Shown here one piece after another: positions 52,459-61,197 of a stretch of 64,000 nt of DNA (within the stretch, counting starts at the first letter, position 1; each line of letters opens with the position of its first letter). The notes beneath the pieces are model-generated. The model was not told the origin of the DNA and made no database searches. It saw only the letters and a list, made by a program, of their open reading frames with translations. The translations under genes were made by a program, and so were the position numbers. Source of the stretch: Bradyrhizobium sp. 170 (GTDB taxonomy: Bacteria; Pseudomonadota; Alphaproteobacteria; Rhizobiales; Xanthobacteraceae); NCBI RefSeq assembly GCF_023101085.1, contig NZ_CP064703.1, forward strand, positions 4,154,001-4,218,000. Direction: 5' to 3'.

Positions 52459-53097
52459 TCATCGCTTGCGGGCCACAATGTAGGGGCGTTGGTCCTTGCC
52501 CTTGCTGGCGTGGCTTTCCCTGACAAGGACGTCGAAACCCGCGTCAATGATCAGCCGCTCCAGCGCGGACGCGCCGAGGGAGCTGACATGCGGCGCCTTT
52601 CCGATGGCTCGCATCGCGGGTAGCGCGAGCAGCCGGATCAGCGGGTTCATGTCTCCCAGGCAAGGCGTTTTCGAGATGAACAGGCCCCCAGGCTTCAGCA
52701 GGACATGGATGCTGCGCAGCGTGCCCGGCACGTTGCGCACCAAGTGCAGATAGTTGAAGCCCAGAACGGCATCGAACCGGCCTTCTTCGTGGACCAGTTC
52801 TTCGGCGGTCGCGGTGCGAAAGGAAAGCGCCGGGATCGACTCGACCGCGAGCTTCTCTTCGGCGATGGCGATCATTCCGCCGGAAATGTCCGTCGCGAGA
52901 TAGCTCCGCACGCCATCCGCAAGTCGCAGCGCCGTCGTTCCCGTGCCGCAGCCCAGTTCCAGCACACTGTCTCCAGGCTGCAGATGGGCGCGCGCGCGTT
53001 CGAGCGTGCGCTCGTATCCGTTCGGATCCGCGATGCGGGATCTGGCGTATCCGCGGGAAGACCTGTCCCAGAAACGGGCGTCGCTTGTGATGCTCAT
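52459..53097 (-). CDS. class I SAM-dependent methyltransferase
   Basis: A 212-residue methyltransferase: the start SITSDARFWDRSSRGYARS, motif I VLELGCGTGTTALRLA (about residue 45-60), motif II YLATDISGGMIAIAEEK, and FDAVLGFNYLHLVRNVP and LLKPGGLFISKTPCLGDMN. It resembles small methyltransferases of unknown substrate. It lies in the accessory patch between the 52048 gene and its remnant. Confidence 0.87.
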   Translation of the reverse strand: MSITSDARFWDRSSRGYARSRIADPNGYERTLERARAHLQPGDSVLELGCGTGTTALRLADGVRSYLATDISGGMIAIAEEKLAVESIPALSFRTATAEELVHEEGRFDAVLGFNYLHLVRNVPGTLRSIHVLLKPGGLFISKTPCLGDMNPLIRLLALPAMRAIGKAPHVSSLGASALERLIIDAGFDVLVRESHASKGKDQRPYIVARKR

Positions 53098-53124
53098 GTG
53101 CCGTCCACCTTTTCCGCGAGCTTA

Positions 53125-53777
53125 CTATATGCGTCAGACAGGGAAACCTGGCTGCCAGCGGCCGGGTGCAGGAGATCGGCGGGCGTGTCAGCATCTCGGC
53201 CACCGACACTTTTTCTGCCTATGTCCTGCCCGAGATCATCGCGCGCATCAGATCGACCGCCCCGCAGATCACGATCATGATCGTGGCCTCCAACGAACTC
53301 AGCGATCTGCACCGCCGAGAGGCGGACATAGCCATTCGCCATGTGCGTCCCGATCGGCCTGGGCTGATCGGTCAGCATATCCGCGATACCGAGGCGGGAT
53401 TCTATGCGTCGGAGGACTGGATCGCCCGCCATGGCATGCCTGCGGAACCGGCCGATGGCGAGGGCAGATATGATCGGTTTTGACGATGCCGTGCGCTTTT
53501 CGGGCTATCTTGGTGGGATCGGCATTCCGATGGACGCCGCCGACTTCCGGCTGATGTCGGATTCCGGGGTCACGGTCTGGGAGATGGTCAATCGCGGCCT
53601 GGGTGTCGCCGCCATGCTGCGCGAGGGTGGCTGACCGGACACCGGGAGTGAGAAGGTTGGTGCCGGACATGGCACCGATCCCGGTCCCGATCTGGCTGGT
53701 CACCCACCGGGACCTGCAATCCAGCCCCCGCATCCGGCTGATGCAGAGTATCCTGGCCGAGGAACTGTCCCGGATGT
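53125..53777 (+). pseudogene. decayed LysR-family regulator (substrate-binding domain only)
   Basis: Three pieces in different frames rebuild most of a LysR co-inducer domain: GRVSISATDTFSAYVLPEII to the ASEDWIARHG region (to about 53456), then GFDDAVRFSGYL to VNRGLGVAAMLREG (to 53634), then LVPDMAPIPVPIWLVTHRDL to a stop at 53777. At least two frameshifts separate them. No helix-turn-helix is found upstream; the gene is cut at its 5-prime side where the minus-strand methyltransferase begins. Confidence 0.85.
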
Positions 53778-53797
53778 AGGTGCACGTGAGTTCGTAG

Positions 53798-54406
53798 ATG
53801 CCGTCGGAAGAAGCCGCAGCGATCATCGGCCTGTACCAGCGCAAGGCGCGGGACTGGATCGAGAGTCGCGCGCGTACCGGCCTGTTTGAAAAACCCTGGC
53901 TCGACCGTTTCCGGGCGCCGCTGCCGCCTTCCGGCCCCATCCTCGATCTCGGCTGCGGATCCGCCGAGCCAATGGCCGCGTATCTGATCGGGCTTGGTCA
54001 TCCCGTCGTTGGGGTGGACTCATCCCCGGCCATGATCGAGGTCTGCCGAGGGCATTTTCCCAAGCAGGAATGGATCGTCGCCGATATGCGCAAGCTTGCC
54101 TTGCAGCGGAAGTTTTCCGGCATCCTTGCCTGGGACAGTTTCTTTCACCTCTGCCACGACGACCAACGCCAGATGTTTCCGGTGTTTCGCGAGCACGCGG
54201 CGCCGAACGCGGTGCTGATGTTCACAAGCGGCCCTGCGCATGGGGAGGCGATTGGGAGTTTCGAAGGCGAGCCGCTGTATCATGCGAGCCTCGACCCGGC
54301 CGAATACCGTTCATTGCTCGATCGGAACGGGTTTCGCGTGGTGTGGCATGTCGTCGAGGACCCCGACTGTGGCGGCCATACTATCTGGCTCGCGCAGCTC
54401 ATTTGA
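53798..54406 (+). CDS. class I SAM-dependent methyltransferase
   Basis: A 202-residue methyltransferase: an N-terminal helix (IIGLYQRKARDWIESR), motif I ILDLGCGSAEPMAAYL (about residue 48-63), motif II VVGVDSSPAMIEVC, and ILAWDSFFHLCHDD. The last segment HVVEDPDCGGHTIWLAQ is shared with tellurite-resistance-like and other small methyltransferases of unknown substrate. Its stop codon touches the remnant of the 52048 gene. Confidence 0.85.
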   Translation: MPSEEAAAIIGLYQRKARDWIESRARTGLFEKPWLDRFRAPLPPSGPILDLGCGSAEPMAAYLIGLGHPVVGVDSSPAMIEVCRGHFPKQEWIVADMRKLALQRKFSGILAWDSFFHLCHDDQRQMFPVFREHAAPNAVLMFTSGPAHGEAIGSFEGEPLYHASLDPAEYRSLLDRNGFRVVWHVVEDPDCGGHTIWLAQLI

Positions 54407-54517
54407 GACGGTGGGGCAAATGCGGACGGTGAACGCTGGTCGCTGACAGCGTTTTGCGACTATGATCCGGTCAAGAAAAAGGCCGATATCGGATCGAATT
54501 TCCTGGAACGGGAGTGA
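54405..54517 (+). pseudogene. internally deleted copy of the 52048 gene end
   Basis: 54405-54433 matches 52127-52155 (shared TGGGGCA and GCGGACGGTGAA-like block), then the match jumps to 52309-52395 (shared GACTATGATCCG and ATCGGATCGAA and TTCCTGGAACGGGA). About 150 bases of the parent are missing, a small deletion breaks the frame near 54453, and the last codons differ (stop two codons early). Confidence 0.85.
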
Positions 54518-54553
54518 GCCGCGCCTCCCGCACCGGTACGGGGGGCGACAGCA

Positions 54554-55864
54554 ATGAGTTCACAGCATCGATCGTCGGCTGGTCCCCGGCCGGACGAATA
54601 CCGAATTCTTCATGAAGCTGATTTGCGGGATTACCTCGCAGGGCTTTCCGCGGTCGCCGCCCGGCTTGGCGGCGCACCCGCGTCCTGGACGATCAGCGAG
54701 GTCGGCGACGGCAACCTCAACCTCGTGTTCATCGTCAAGGGGGACGCGGGCGGCATCGCCGTCAAGCAGGCGCTGCCCTACGTGCGCCTCGTCGGCGAAA
54801 GCTGGCCGCTGCCGCTGTCGCGCTCGCATTACGAATATCTGGCGCTGACGCATCAGGCGCGGCTGGCGCCCGGTCTGGTGCCGGCGGTGCTGCACCACAA
54901 CGAGGCGCTCGCGCTCGTCGTCATGGAGTTGATCGAGCCTCATATCATCATGCGCAAGGGGCTGATTGCCGGCACGCTCTATCCAGGCTTTGTCGGGGAC
55001 ATCGCGACCTTTCTGTCGCGCACGCTGTTTTTCTCTTCCGACCTCGCGATTCCTGCTGCCCGGAAGAAGGAGGGGATTGCGGCGTTCGCCGGTAACCACG
55101 CGCTCTGCAAGATCACCGAAGACTTGATCTTCACCGATCCCTACCGCGTGACCGAACAAAACCGCTGGACACAGCCCTGGCTCGATGCGACAGCGGCCGC
55201 CTTCCGCGAAGACCTCGACCTTCATGTTGCGATCTCGCGGCTGAAACTGAAATTCCTGAACGCACCGGAAGCGCTGATCCACGGCGACCTCCACACCGGC
55301 TCGATCATGGTGACGGAAGGCTCGACTGTCGTGATCGATCCCGAGTTCGCGTTCTACGGCCCGATGGGGTTCGATCTCGGCGCGGTCATCGGCAATCTCC
55401 TGATGAGCTATCTGGCCTCCGCCGGTCATGAGCATTCGCCGGGCGAACGGCGGCTGTTCGAGGTCTGGGTGCTGGAAACGATCGAAAACGTCTGGACGGA
55501 GTTCGCCCACGAGTTCCTCGAGCTCTGGCGCACGGAAGCGCACGGCGACGCCTATCCAAAAACGCTATTTGAAAGCGAGGCGGGCGCGGCGCGGCTGGAG
55601 GCTGAGCGGCACGCCTACATGGAACGGCTGTTCCAGGACACGATCGGGTTCTCGGCCGCAAAAATCATCCGCCGCATTCTGGGGCTGGCGCACAACATCG
55701 ATTTCGAATTGATCGAGGACCCGAAGCGACGGGCGGTCTGCGAGGCGCGGAGTTTGCGGCTGGCGCGGGCGATGATGGTGGACCCAGGCGCGTTTCGCAC
55801 GATCGGCGCCGTGACGAAAGCGGCGCGGGACGTTCGGGAGTGGCAGCCGGATTTTTCCGGGTAG
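54554..55864 (+). CDS. mtnK: S-methyl-5-thioribose kinase
   Basis: Phosphorylates 5-methylthioribose to its 1-phosphate in methionine salvage. The 436-residue protein has a kinase-like fold: VGDGNLNLVFIVKG (nucleotide loop), IAVKQALPYVRLVGESWPL, the catalytic loop IHGDLHTGSIMVTE and the metal motif VIDPEFAFYGPMGFDLG. Length is standard. The usual next enzyme gene mtnA is not in this window. A ribose-type ABC importer on the other strand starts about 0.7 kb downstream, with one secreted-protein gene between. Confidence 0.93.
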   Translation: MSSQHRSSAGPRPDEYRILHEADLRDYLAGLSAVAARLGGAPASWTISEVGDGNLNLVFIVKGDAGGIAVKQALPYVRLVGESWPLPLSRSHYEYLALTHQARLAPGLVPAVLHHNEALALVVMELIEPHIIMRKGLIAGTLYPGFVGDIATFLSRTLFFSSDLAIPAARKKEGIAAFAGNHALCKITEDLIFTDPYRVTEQNRWTQPWLDATAAAFREDLDLHVAISRLKLKFLNAPEALIHGDLHTGSIMVTEGSTVVIDPEFAFYGPMGFDLGAVIGNLLMSYLASAGHEHSPGERRLFEVWVLETIENVWTEFAHEFLELWRTEAHGDAYPKTLFESEAGAARLEAERHAYMERLFQDTIGFSAAKIIRRILGLAHNIDFELIEDPKRRAVCEARSLRLARAMMVDPGAFRTIGAVTKAARDVREWQPDFSG

Positions 55865-55870
55865 GGCGCG

Positions 55871-56356
55871 TCAGTCCGGCATGGCATGAAAATGCACATT
55901 GGCGCCAACCTGCATCAAGGAAAAATAGGCACCGTCCGCAGTCAGCACGCCCTTGTGTCCGTCTTCTTGGAGGCTTGCGACGAGTTGCTTGAAGGCGCCT
56001 GTCGCGTTGCTCCTGTACCTCGGGGCATACGTCGCCATGACGCTGGTTGCGATATTCGCGAACTTCGGATCAGTTGGACGGCTCTTCTCGCCAACGAGAA
56101 GTATATGTGATGTTCCCGGGCCTTGACCCATCGGACCGTTAATCGAAACCAGCACGCCATCAAGTTCGAATTCGCAACCTCGATAGAGTTTGGTTGTCTT
56201 GCAGTTCATTTCCAGAGCGCGTTGGGCAAATCCCAATTCCCGATACGTCTCGTTCAACATCGAGCTAAAATCATCCGGCGCACGGTCAAACGGTCCGGCC
56301 GATGCGACGCTAGCAACTGCGCTCGACAGTGCAATTAACAGGGCTTTTACTTTCAT
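55871..56356 (-). CDS. hypothetical secreted protein
   Basis: A 161-residue protein with a signal peptide (MKVKALLIALSSAVASVASA, cleaved before GPFDR). The mature part has two Cys (MNCKTTKLYRGC) and mixed helix and strand pattern (ELGFAQRALEM; VLVSINGPMGQG). No family is recognised. It converges with mtnK with 6 bases between the stops. Codons are less GC-biased than those of its neighbours. Confidence 0.6.
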   Translation of the reverse strand: MKVKALLIALSSAVASVASAGPFDRAPDDFSSMLNETYRELGFAQRALEMNCKTTKLYRGCEFELDGVLVSINGPMGQGPGTSHILLVGEKSRPTDPKFANIATSVMATYAPRYRSNATGAFKQLVASLQEDGHKGVLTADGAYFSLMQVGANVHFHAMPD

Positions 56357-56557
56357 TCTTTTTGCGTTTTGCCGTTGTTGACCCGGCGGCTGTTACAAGC
56401 CGAAGAGATGCATTGCAAGATACTAATGCCGGTGATCCAACGGTTCCGGTTGAGTACTCATCAGCGCGCCGGGGGCCTAGCGGTGAAGCATGCAAGGCCC
56501 GAGCAATTTTAGGGCCGTTCCAGAAATGGACCCGTCCGGTTCTGGCCGTGGCCAGTG

Positions 56558-57592
56558 CTACTCCACAGCCCGCTCCCGCAATCTCTGCGCATAGACGTTG
56601 ATGATCAGCGCCGCCAGCAGGATCAGGCCACGGATCAGGATCTTCAAAAAACTGTCGATGTTGACGTGATCGAGGCCGTTGTTGAGGACGCCGAGCACGA
56701 ACAGGCCGACGATGGTGTTGCCGATGCCGCCGCGGCCGCCAAAGAGGCTGGTGCCGCCGACCACGACGGCGGCGATCGAATCCAAAAGATAACTGTCGAA
56801 CTCGTTTTGCTGCGCGCTGCCGAAATGCGCTACCCCGAGCATGCCGCCGATGCCGGCGCACACCGCCGAGATCACCATGACGCTGCCGAGGATGAGCTTG
56901 ACGTTGAGGCCGGAATATTCCGCCGCCTCGCGGTTTCCGCCGACCATGTAGACGTAGCGGCCGAAGCGGCTATAGGTCAGCACCAGATGGCCGCCGAGCA
57001 GCATCAGGGCTGCCACGATCACGATCCAGGGAATGCCGCCGATCGATGTCGACCCCAAGGTCGTCACCAGCGGCGGCACCTTGTAGGCGATCTGCCCGCG
57101 CACCAACAGCGCGGATATGCCGGCGGCGATCTGCATCATCGCCAGCGTCATGATGAAGGAGGGGATGCCGATCACCGTCAGCCCGAACGCGTTGACGAGG
57201 CCGAGCAGGGCGCACAGCGCCAGCGCCAGCAGGATCGCGGCCCATCCGGGCATCGGGACGTTGGCGATGTTGACGTAGGATTCCTGCAGCGTGAAATAGG
57301 CGACCGCAATGCCGGTAACGTTGGCGATGGCGGCGATCGAAAGATCGATTTCGGCGCACAGGATCACGAAGGTGAGGCCGACGGCGATGATGCCGGTGAC
57401 CGAAATCTGGGTCAGGATGTTGCCGAAATTGTCCAGCGTCGCAAAGGAGGGGCTTGCTGCCGCGAAGAAGCTGAACAGGCAGATCAGCGTCAGGAACGGC
57501 GCGATGTTGCGCATCTGGGAGCGCAGCATCGCGGCGATCCCGCGAGGCCGTTTCCGATCCGCGGCGACTGTCACGCTTTCACTTGAAGTCAT
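56558..57592 (-). CDS. sugar ABC transporter permease, ribose/CUT2 type
   Basis: A 344-residue inner-membrane permease of the RbsC/BPD_transp_2 family: about eight to ten spans, ILTQISVTGIIAVGLTFVIL, the EAA-like cytoplasmic loop GRYVYMVGGNREAAEYSGLN and the GGRGGIGNTIVGLFVLGVL end. The ATG at 57592 has GGAG upstream and gives a cytoplasmic N-terminus. It lies 10 bases after the ATPase gene. Substrate: see the binding protein. Confidence 0.92.
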   Translation of the reverse strand: MTSSESVTVAADRKRPRGIAAMLRSQMRNIAPFLTLICLFSFFAAASPSFATLDNFGNILTQISVTGIIAVGLTFVILCAEIDLSIAAIANVTGIAVAYFTLQESYVNIANVPMPGWAAILLALALCALLGLVNAFGLTVIGIPSFIMTLAMMQIAAGISALLVRGQIAYKVPPLVTTLGSTSIGGIPWIVIVAALMLLGGHLVLTYSRFGRYVYMVGGNREAAEYSGLNVKLILGSVMVISAVCAGIGGMLGVAHFGSAQQNEFDSYLLDSIAAVVVGGTSLFGGRGGIGNTIVGLFVLGVLNNGLDHVNIDSFLKILIRGLILLAALIINVYAQRLRERAVE

Positions 57593-57602
57593 GTCGGTCT
57601 CC

Positions 57603-59105
57603 TCACGCCGCTTCCAGGAGGCGGTCCTTGCTGATCTGTTCGTTGGCAAACTCCCGCACGACAGCACCGCGCTTGAGCACAATGACGCGGTCGGCAAGCG
57701 ACAGCACCGTCTCGGGTTCGGTGGAGAGAACGATGATGGCGAGTCCTTTTGCGCGCAAATCCCTGACGATGTGGATGACGTCGTTCTTGGCGCCGACATC
57801 CATGCCGCGGGTCGGCTCGCACAGCACCAATAGCCGCGGCGGATAGCTCAGCCACTTCGCCAGCGCCACCTTCTGCTGGTTGCCGCCCGACAGCATGCCG
57901 AGGTCGAGATCCACGGCCGCCGGGCGGATCCGCAGCTGCTCGACCTGCCGATTGGCGATCGCTCGTTCGCGAGACGGCTTGAGCAGCAATGATGAGATGC
58001 GATCGAGGATGCTGATCGAGACGTTCTTGTAGACCGGTTCCTGCAGGAACAGCATGTCGCGCCGGCTCTCGGGCACGAAGGCGATCCCGGCGCGTCGGGC
58101 GCCGGCCGTGCTGCGGAAGGCTTTTTGTTCTCCGGCGATCGCCAGCGAGCCCTGGTCAGGCCTGAGCTTGCCGAACAGGATCCGCGCCAGCTCGAGCTGC
58201 CCGCATCCCATAAAACCGTAGATGCCGAGCACCTCGCCGGCGCGGGCCTCGAACGAAACCTCGCGCAGGCGGCCGGCCAGCGTCAGCCCGCTTGCGTTCA
58301 GCACCACTGGTTGATCCGTCGGCGGCGGCAGCATGATGTCGTGGATATAGGTCTCTTCCAGCGCCTCGCGGCCCTTGCCGATCATCGCCTCGATCATGGC
58401 CGGCTTGCTCGTCTCCGACGCGGCGGTCTCCGCGACCTTCCTGCCGTTGCGGAACACCGTCACGGTGTCGGAGACGCGCAGGATGTCCTCGATGAAATGC
58501 GAAATGAAGACGATGCTGGTGCCTTCGTCCCGCAGCCTTTTCAGCGTCGCGAACAGGCGCTCCACTTCGGGCGGCGACAGCGCCGAGGTCGGCTCATCGA
58601 GGATGATGATGCGGGCGCCCGAGGACAGCACGCGGGCGATCTCGATCAGTTGCTGCAGCCCGATCGGCAGGTCGCCGAGCCGCGACATCGGATCGACATC
58701 GATACCGAACCGCTTGAGCTGCTCGCCGGCCTCCCGCGCCATGCGCCGCCATTGCACGAAGCCGAGGCGGTTGGTCGGCTGGCTGCCGAGAAACACGTTC
58801 TCGGCCACCGTTAGATCAGGCGCCACGCTGAGTTCCTGATGGACCATCGCGATTCCGGCCGCGTGCGCGTCGCGCACCGATCGAAAGCGGGTCTCCCTTC
58901 CGTCCAGCACGAACCGGCCGGAAAAATCCGCATGCACGCCGGCGATGATCTTCATCAGCGTGCTTTTGCCCGCGCCGTTCTCGCCGACGAGACCATGGAT
59001 CTCGCCGGCGGTCAGCGCGAAGTCGACACCACGAAGCGCCTCGACGCCGCCAAAGGCCTTCGTGATGTCGTGCAGTTCGAGGATGGGCTGCTGTCCCCTG
59101 GACAT
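57603..59105 (-). CDS. sugar ABC transporter ATP-binding protein, ribose/CUT2 type
   Basis: A 500-residue protein with two nucleotide-binding domains (RbsA/MglA architecture). The first has Walker A GENGAGKSTL (about residue 40) and Walker B IIILDEPTSAL; its signature is degenerate (LPIGLQQLIEIA). The second has a degenerate Walker A (GFMGCGQLELARI) but a good signature (LSGGNQQKVALAKW). This asymmetry is usual for the family. Six bases separate it from the binding-protein gene. Confidence 0.94.
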   Translation of the reverse strand: MSRGQQPILELHDITKAFGGVEALRGVDFALTAGEIHGLVGENGAGKSTLMKIIAGVHADFSGRFVLDGRETRFRSVRDAHAAGIAMVHQELSVAPDLTVAENVFLGSQPTNRLGFVQWRRMAREAGEQLKRFGIDVDPMSRLGDLPIGLQQLIEIARVLSSGARIIILDEPTSALSPPEVERLFATLKRLRDEGTSIVFISHFIEDILRVSDTVTVFRNGRKVAETAASETSKPAMIEAMIGKGREALEETYIHDIMLPPPTDQPVVLNASGLTLAGRLREVSFEARAGEVLGIYGFMGCGQLELARILFGKLRPDQGSLAIAGEQKAFRSTAGARRAGIAFVPESRRDMLFLQEPVYKNVSISILDRISSLLLKPSRERAIANRQVEQLRIRPAAVDLDLGMLSGGNQQKVALAKWLSYPPRLLVLCEPTRGMDVGAKNDVIHIVRDLRAKGLAIIVLSTEPETVLSLADRVIVLKRGAVVREFANEQISKDRLLEAA

Positions 59106-59111
59106 GCTGGC

Positions 59112-60131
59112 TCAGATCAGGAAGTGATCCTCCATCCATTGCATGCCGGCCGCGTTGGCTTTCGTCACCACCGGGCCATCCGTGATCACATGCTTCGGGA
59201 TACCCTGTCCGCTCTTCTCGCCCCCGGTCACCGCGGCGACGCCGGCGACGATGGCGCCGCCATGGATGCGGCAGGAGGGGTTGCGGACGGTCGCGAACAT
59301 GCGCCCTTCGCTGACCGCCTGGATCGCCGCTGGCATGGCGTCGACGCCGCCGATCAGGATGTTGGTGCGGTTGCGCGCCTTCATGATGTTGTAGGCGGCC
59401 AGCGCCATGTCGTCATTGTGGAAGAAGGCCGCATCGATTTGCGGGTGCTTCGTCAGATAGGTCTCCCATAGCCGCGCTGTCTTCGAGACGTCCCAGTCCG
59501 CGGGCTGGGTGTCGAGCACCTCGATATTGGGGAATTGCTTCACGACCGTGTCGAAACCCTTGGCGCGGCCCTGGGCGCCGGTATGGCCGAGCGCGCCCTG
59601 GGTCATGATGATCTTGCCCTTGCCGCCCATGGCGTTGCAAAGCGCCTGCGTCACCGACGCACCCATGAATTCATTGTCGGGCGCGAGGAACGAATGAACC
59701 TTGATCTGGTCGAGCGGAGCGATCAGCGTGTCCATGTCGATCACGGGCGTGCCGGCATCGATCATCTTCTGCACGGGCTGGGTCAGGGTGCCGATGCCGA
59801 ACGCCTGGATGGCGACGAAATCCCATTTCTGCGAGGCCATGTTGTCGATCGCGGCGCGCTGCTTGACCGCGTCGAGCTGGCCGTCGAACCAGGTAACCTC
59901 GACGTTGAACAGCTTGCCCCACCATTCGGCCGCCTGTTTGCCCTGGGCACACCAGGTGGCCTGCAGGCCTGCATTGGAGAATGCCGCCTTCAGCGGCTTC
60001 TCCGAACGTGCGGCTGCCGCCAGCGCCGGGTTGATGCCCAACCCGCCGAGCAGGGCAGTTGCCGCGCCGCCGGTCGCCGCCGCTTGAAGAAGATTACGCC
60101 TTGTCGTTGAGGTTTTCTCAGTCCCTGACAT
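59112..60131 (-). CDS. sugar ABC transporter substrate-binding protein, ribose/CUT2 type
   Basis: A 339-residue periplasmic binding protein (type-I fold, RbsB-like). A Tat-like signal (TTRRNLLQAAATGG) precedes the mature protein. Visible segments are LKAAFSNAGLQATWCAQG, KWDFVAIQAFG, AAFFHNDDMALAAYNIMKA and TNILIGGVDAMPAAIQAV. The ATG at 60131 follows GAGGGAGCGA. It heads the three-gene ABC operon. The nearby methylthioribose kinase gene suggests, but does not prove, that the ligand is methylthioribose. Confidence 0.9.
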   Translation of the reverse strand: MSGTEKTSTTRRNLLQAAATGGAATALLGGLGINPALAAAARSEKPLKAAFSNAGLQATWCAQGKQAAEWWGKLFNVEVTWFDGQLDAVKQRAAIDNMASQKWDFVAIQAFGIGTLTQPVQKMIDAGTPVIDMDTLIAPLDQIKVHSFLAPDNEFMGASVTQALCNAMGGKGKIIMTQGALGHTGAQGRAKGFDTVVKQFPNIEVLDTQPADWDVSKTARLWETYLTKHPQIDAAFFHNDDMALAAYNIMKARNRTNILIGGVDAMPAAIQAVSEGRMFATVRNPSCRIHGGAIVAGVAAVTGGEKSGQGIPKHVITDGPVVTKANAAGMQWMEDHFLI

Positions 60132-60284
60132 CGCTCGCTCCCTCGTTGTCGTTGTTTTTTTACCGACGGCGTCGATTGCACGCACCGCGGATCGAAGCAG
60201 TCTTTCACACTCGGCGCATTTGCGCCACCGGCCGACTTGATCGCCAGTATCAATGAGCTCCGGGAAATTTTGACGCTTGTCGTT

Positions 60285-60686
60285 TCACTGCGCTGCAACG
60301 AGACTTTCGATGTCACCGAGCAATTTACGCCATGCCGCGTCGATCTCGTTCGACCAGTCCGCTCCGATGACCTCTCGCAGCGCCTGCGCGATGATGCCGA
60401 AGAACGCGACGAACAATTCGCGCGGCGTGCCGTAGGCGTCGTGCGAGGAAACCTCTGACATGATCAGGCGGAAATGGCCGGTGCGGTCTCCGGCAAAGTC
60501 CAGAATCGCGTCGATCGTCAAAGCCAGCATCGAACCCTTGACGAGTTCGCTGCCTTCGGTGCGGAACATCGTCCGCGCTTCGGGATGCGCGTCGAACAGG
60601 CGGCGATAAACCAGCGGCGTCAGATCCTCGCAACGCTCGGCGGCCAGTTCAAAACTTCGCTCGATCGGATTTGACGATGCCATCAT
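60285..60686 (-). CDS. single-domain globin (bacterial haemoglobin family)
   Basis: A 133-residue haem protein. The globin pattern is visible: LTPLVYRRLFDAHPEARTMF (B-C-D region), LVKGSMLALTIDAILD (E helix), SSHDAYGTPRELFVAFFG with the proximal His (F8) of the H-x-x-Y-G motif, and WSNEIDAAWRKLLGDI (G-H). It lacks the reductase domain of flavohaemoglobin, so it is an NO- or O2-binding globin alone. Either of two adjacent ATGs (60686 or 60683) may start it. Three tandem 15-17-base repeats lie directly upstream. Confidence 0.85.
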   Translation of the reverse strand: MMASSNPIERSFELAAERCEDLTPLVYRRLFDAHPEARTMFRTEGSELVKGSMLALTIDAILDFAGDRTGHFRLIMSEVSSHDAYGTPRELFVAFFGIIAQALREVIGADWSNEIDAAWRKLLGDIESLVAAQ

Positions 60687-60705
60687 TGCCGCTTGCGATC
60701 GTCGC

Positions 60706-60752
60706 AAAAAAGACGTCTCGAAAAAAGACGTCTTGAAAAAAGAAACATCTCG
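60706..60752. repeat. three tandem repeats upstream of the globin gene
   Basis: AAAAAAGACGTCTCG, AAAAAAGACGTCTTG and a longer, variant AAAAAAGAAACATCTCG follow one another. The first two contain the palindrome GACGTC. They start 20 bases before the globin ATG and end in the A-run of the terminator at 60753. Confidence 0.8.
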
Positions 60753-60784
60753 AAAAAAAAAGAGCAGGGCGCCAAGCCCTGCTC
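60753..60784 (-). terminator. strong rho-independent terminator on the minus strand
   Basis: Stem GAGCAGGGC / GCCCTGCTC followed on the minus strand by nine Ts. It would end a minus-strand transcript coming from the region 60800-61190, where no annotated gene is certain (see the small ORF at 60819). Confidence 0.85.
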
Positions 60785-60818
60785 AAAAATTGTGTCGACC
60801 CTTAATTTCCCCGAAAAT

Positions 60819-60935
60819 TTAGATTTGCTCTTGATTGTCGAGGCGACGCTGCTTGTGCGCGTCAGGGCTCCTCCCGAGACTTGGACCACCAAGCTTAAGC
60901 CTCTCGGCCAGCCTGAGGTTGAATTGGTAGACCAT
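60819..60935 (-). CDS. possible 38-residue small protein upstream of a terminator
   Basis: An ATG at 60935 (minus strand) opens a 38-codon frame ending TAA 34 bases before a strong terminator. The peptide is basic and helical in look (MVYQFNLRLAERLKLGG ... DAHKQRRLDNQEQI). The preceding codons in frame are also coding-like back to a stop. No clear ribosome-binding site. A non-coding RNA ended by the same terminator is an equal alternative. Confidence 0.35.
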   Translation of the reverse strand: MVYQFNLRLAERLKLGGPSLGRSPDAHKQRRLDNQEQI

Positions 60936-61197
60936 CTTTTTCGTCTTGTCACCATTTTCGGCAACGTTTGTTCAAATTTCCAGCACTCTGCGAAATGATT
61001 GGGAAGTTGCTACTGATGGTTGTGGATTTAGCTGCAATTCGCCCGAGGCTTGGTATCGGGGTAGGGCGCCCTTTAAAAGCTGCAAAACGCGTCGTTTTTC
61101 GCCAGCTTTACTCCCTAAAGCGGCAACATAGTTCCGGGAACCTGATCTCGACTTCGGACTCTCATGGTGATTAAGGTCTGAAGCGGATGGATTTGCG

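Noticed and set aside
60683..60964. A 93-codon minus-strand frame covering the globin upstream repeats
   Set aside because: It reads through the strong terminator and the A/T repeats (giving FFF and SRRLF strings), so it cannot be a normal gene; a 38-codon frame ending before the hairpin is more plausible.
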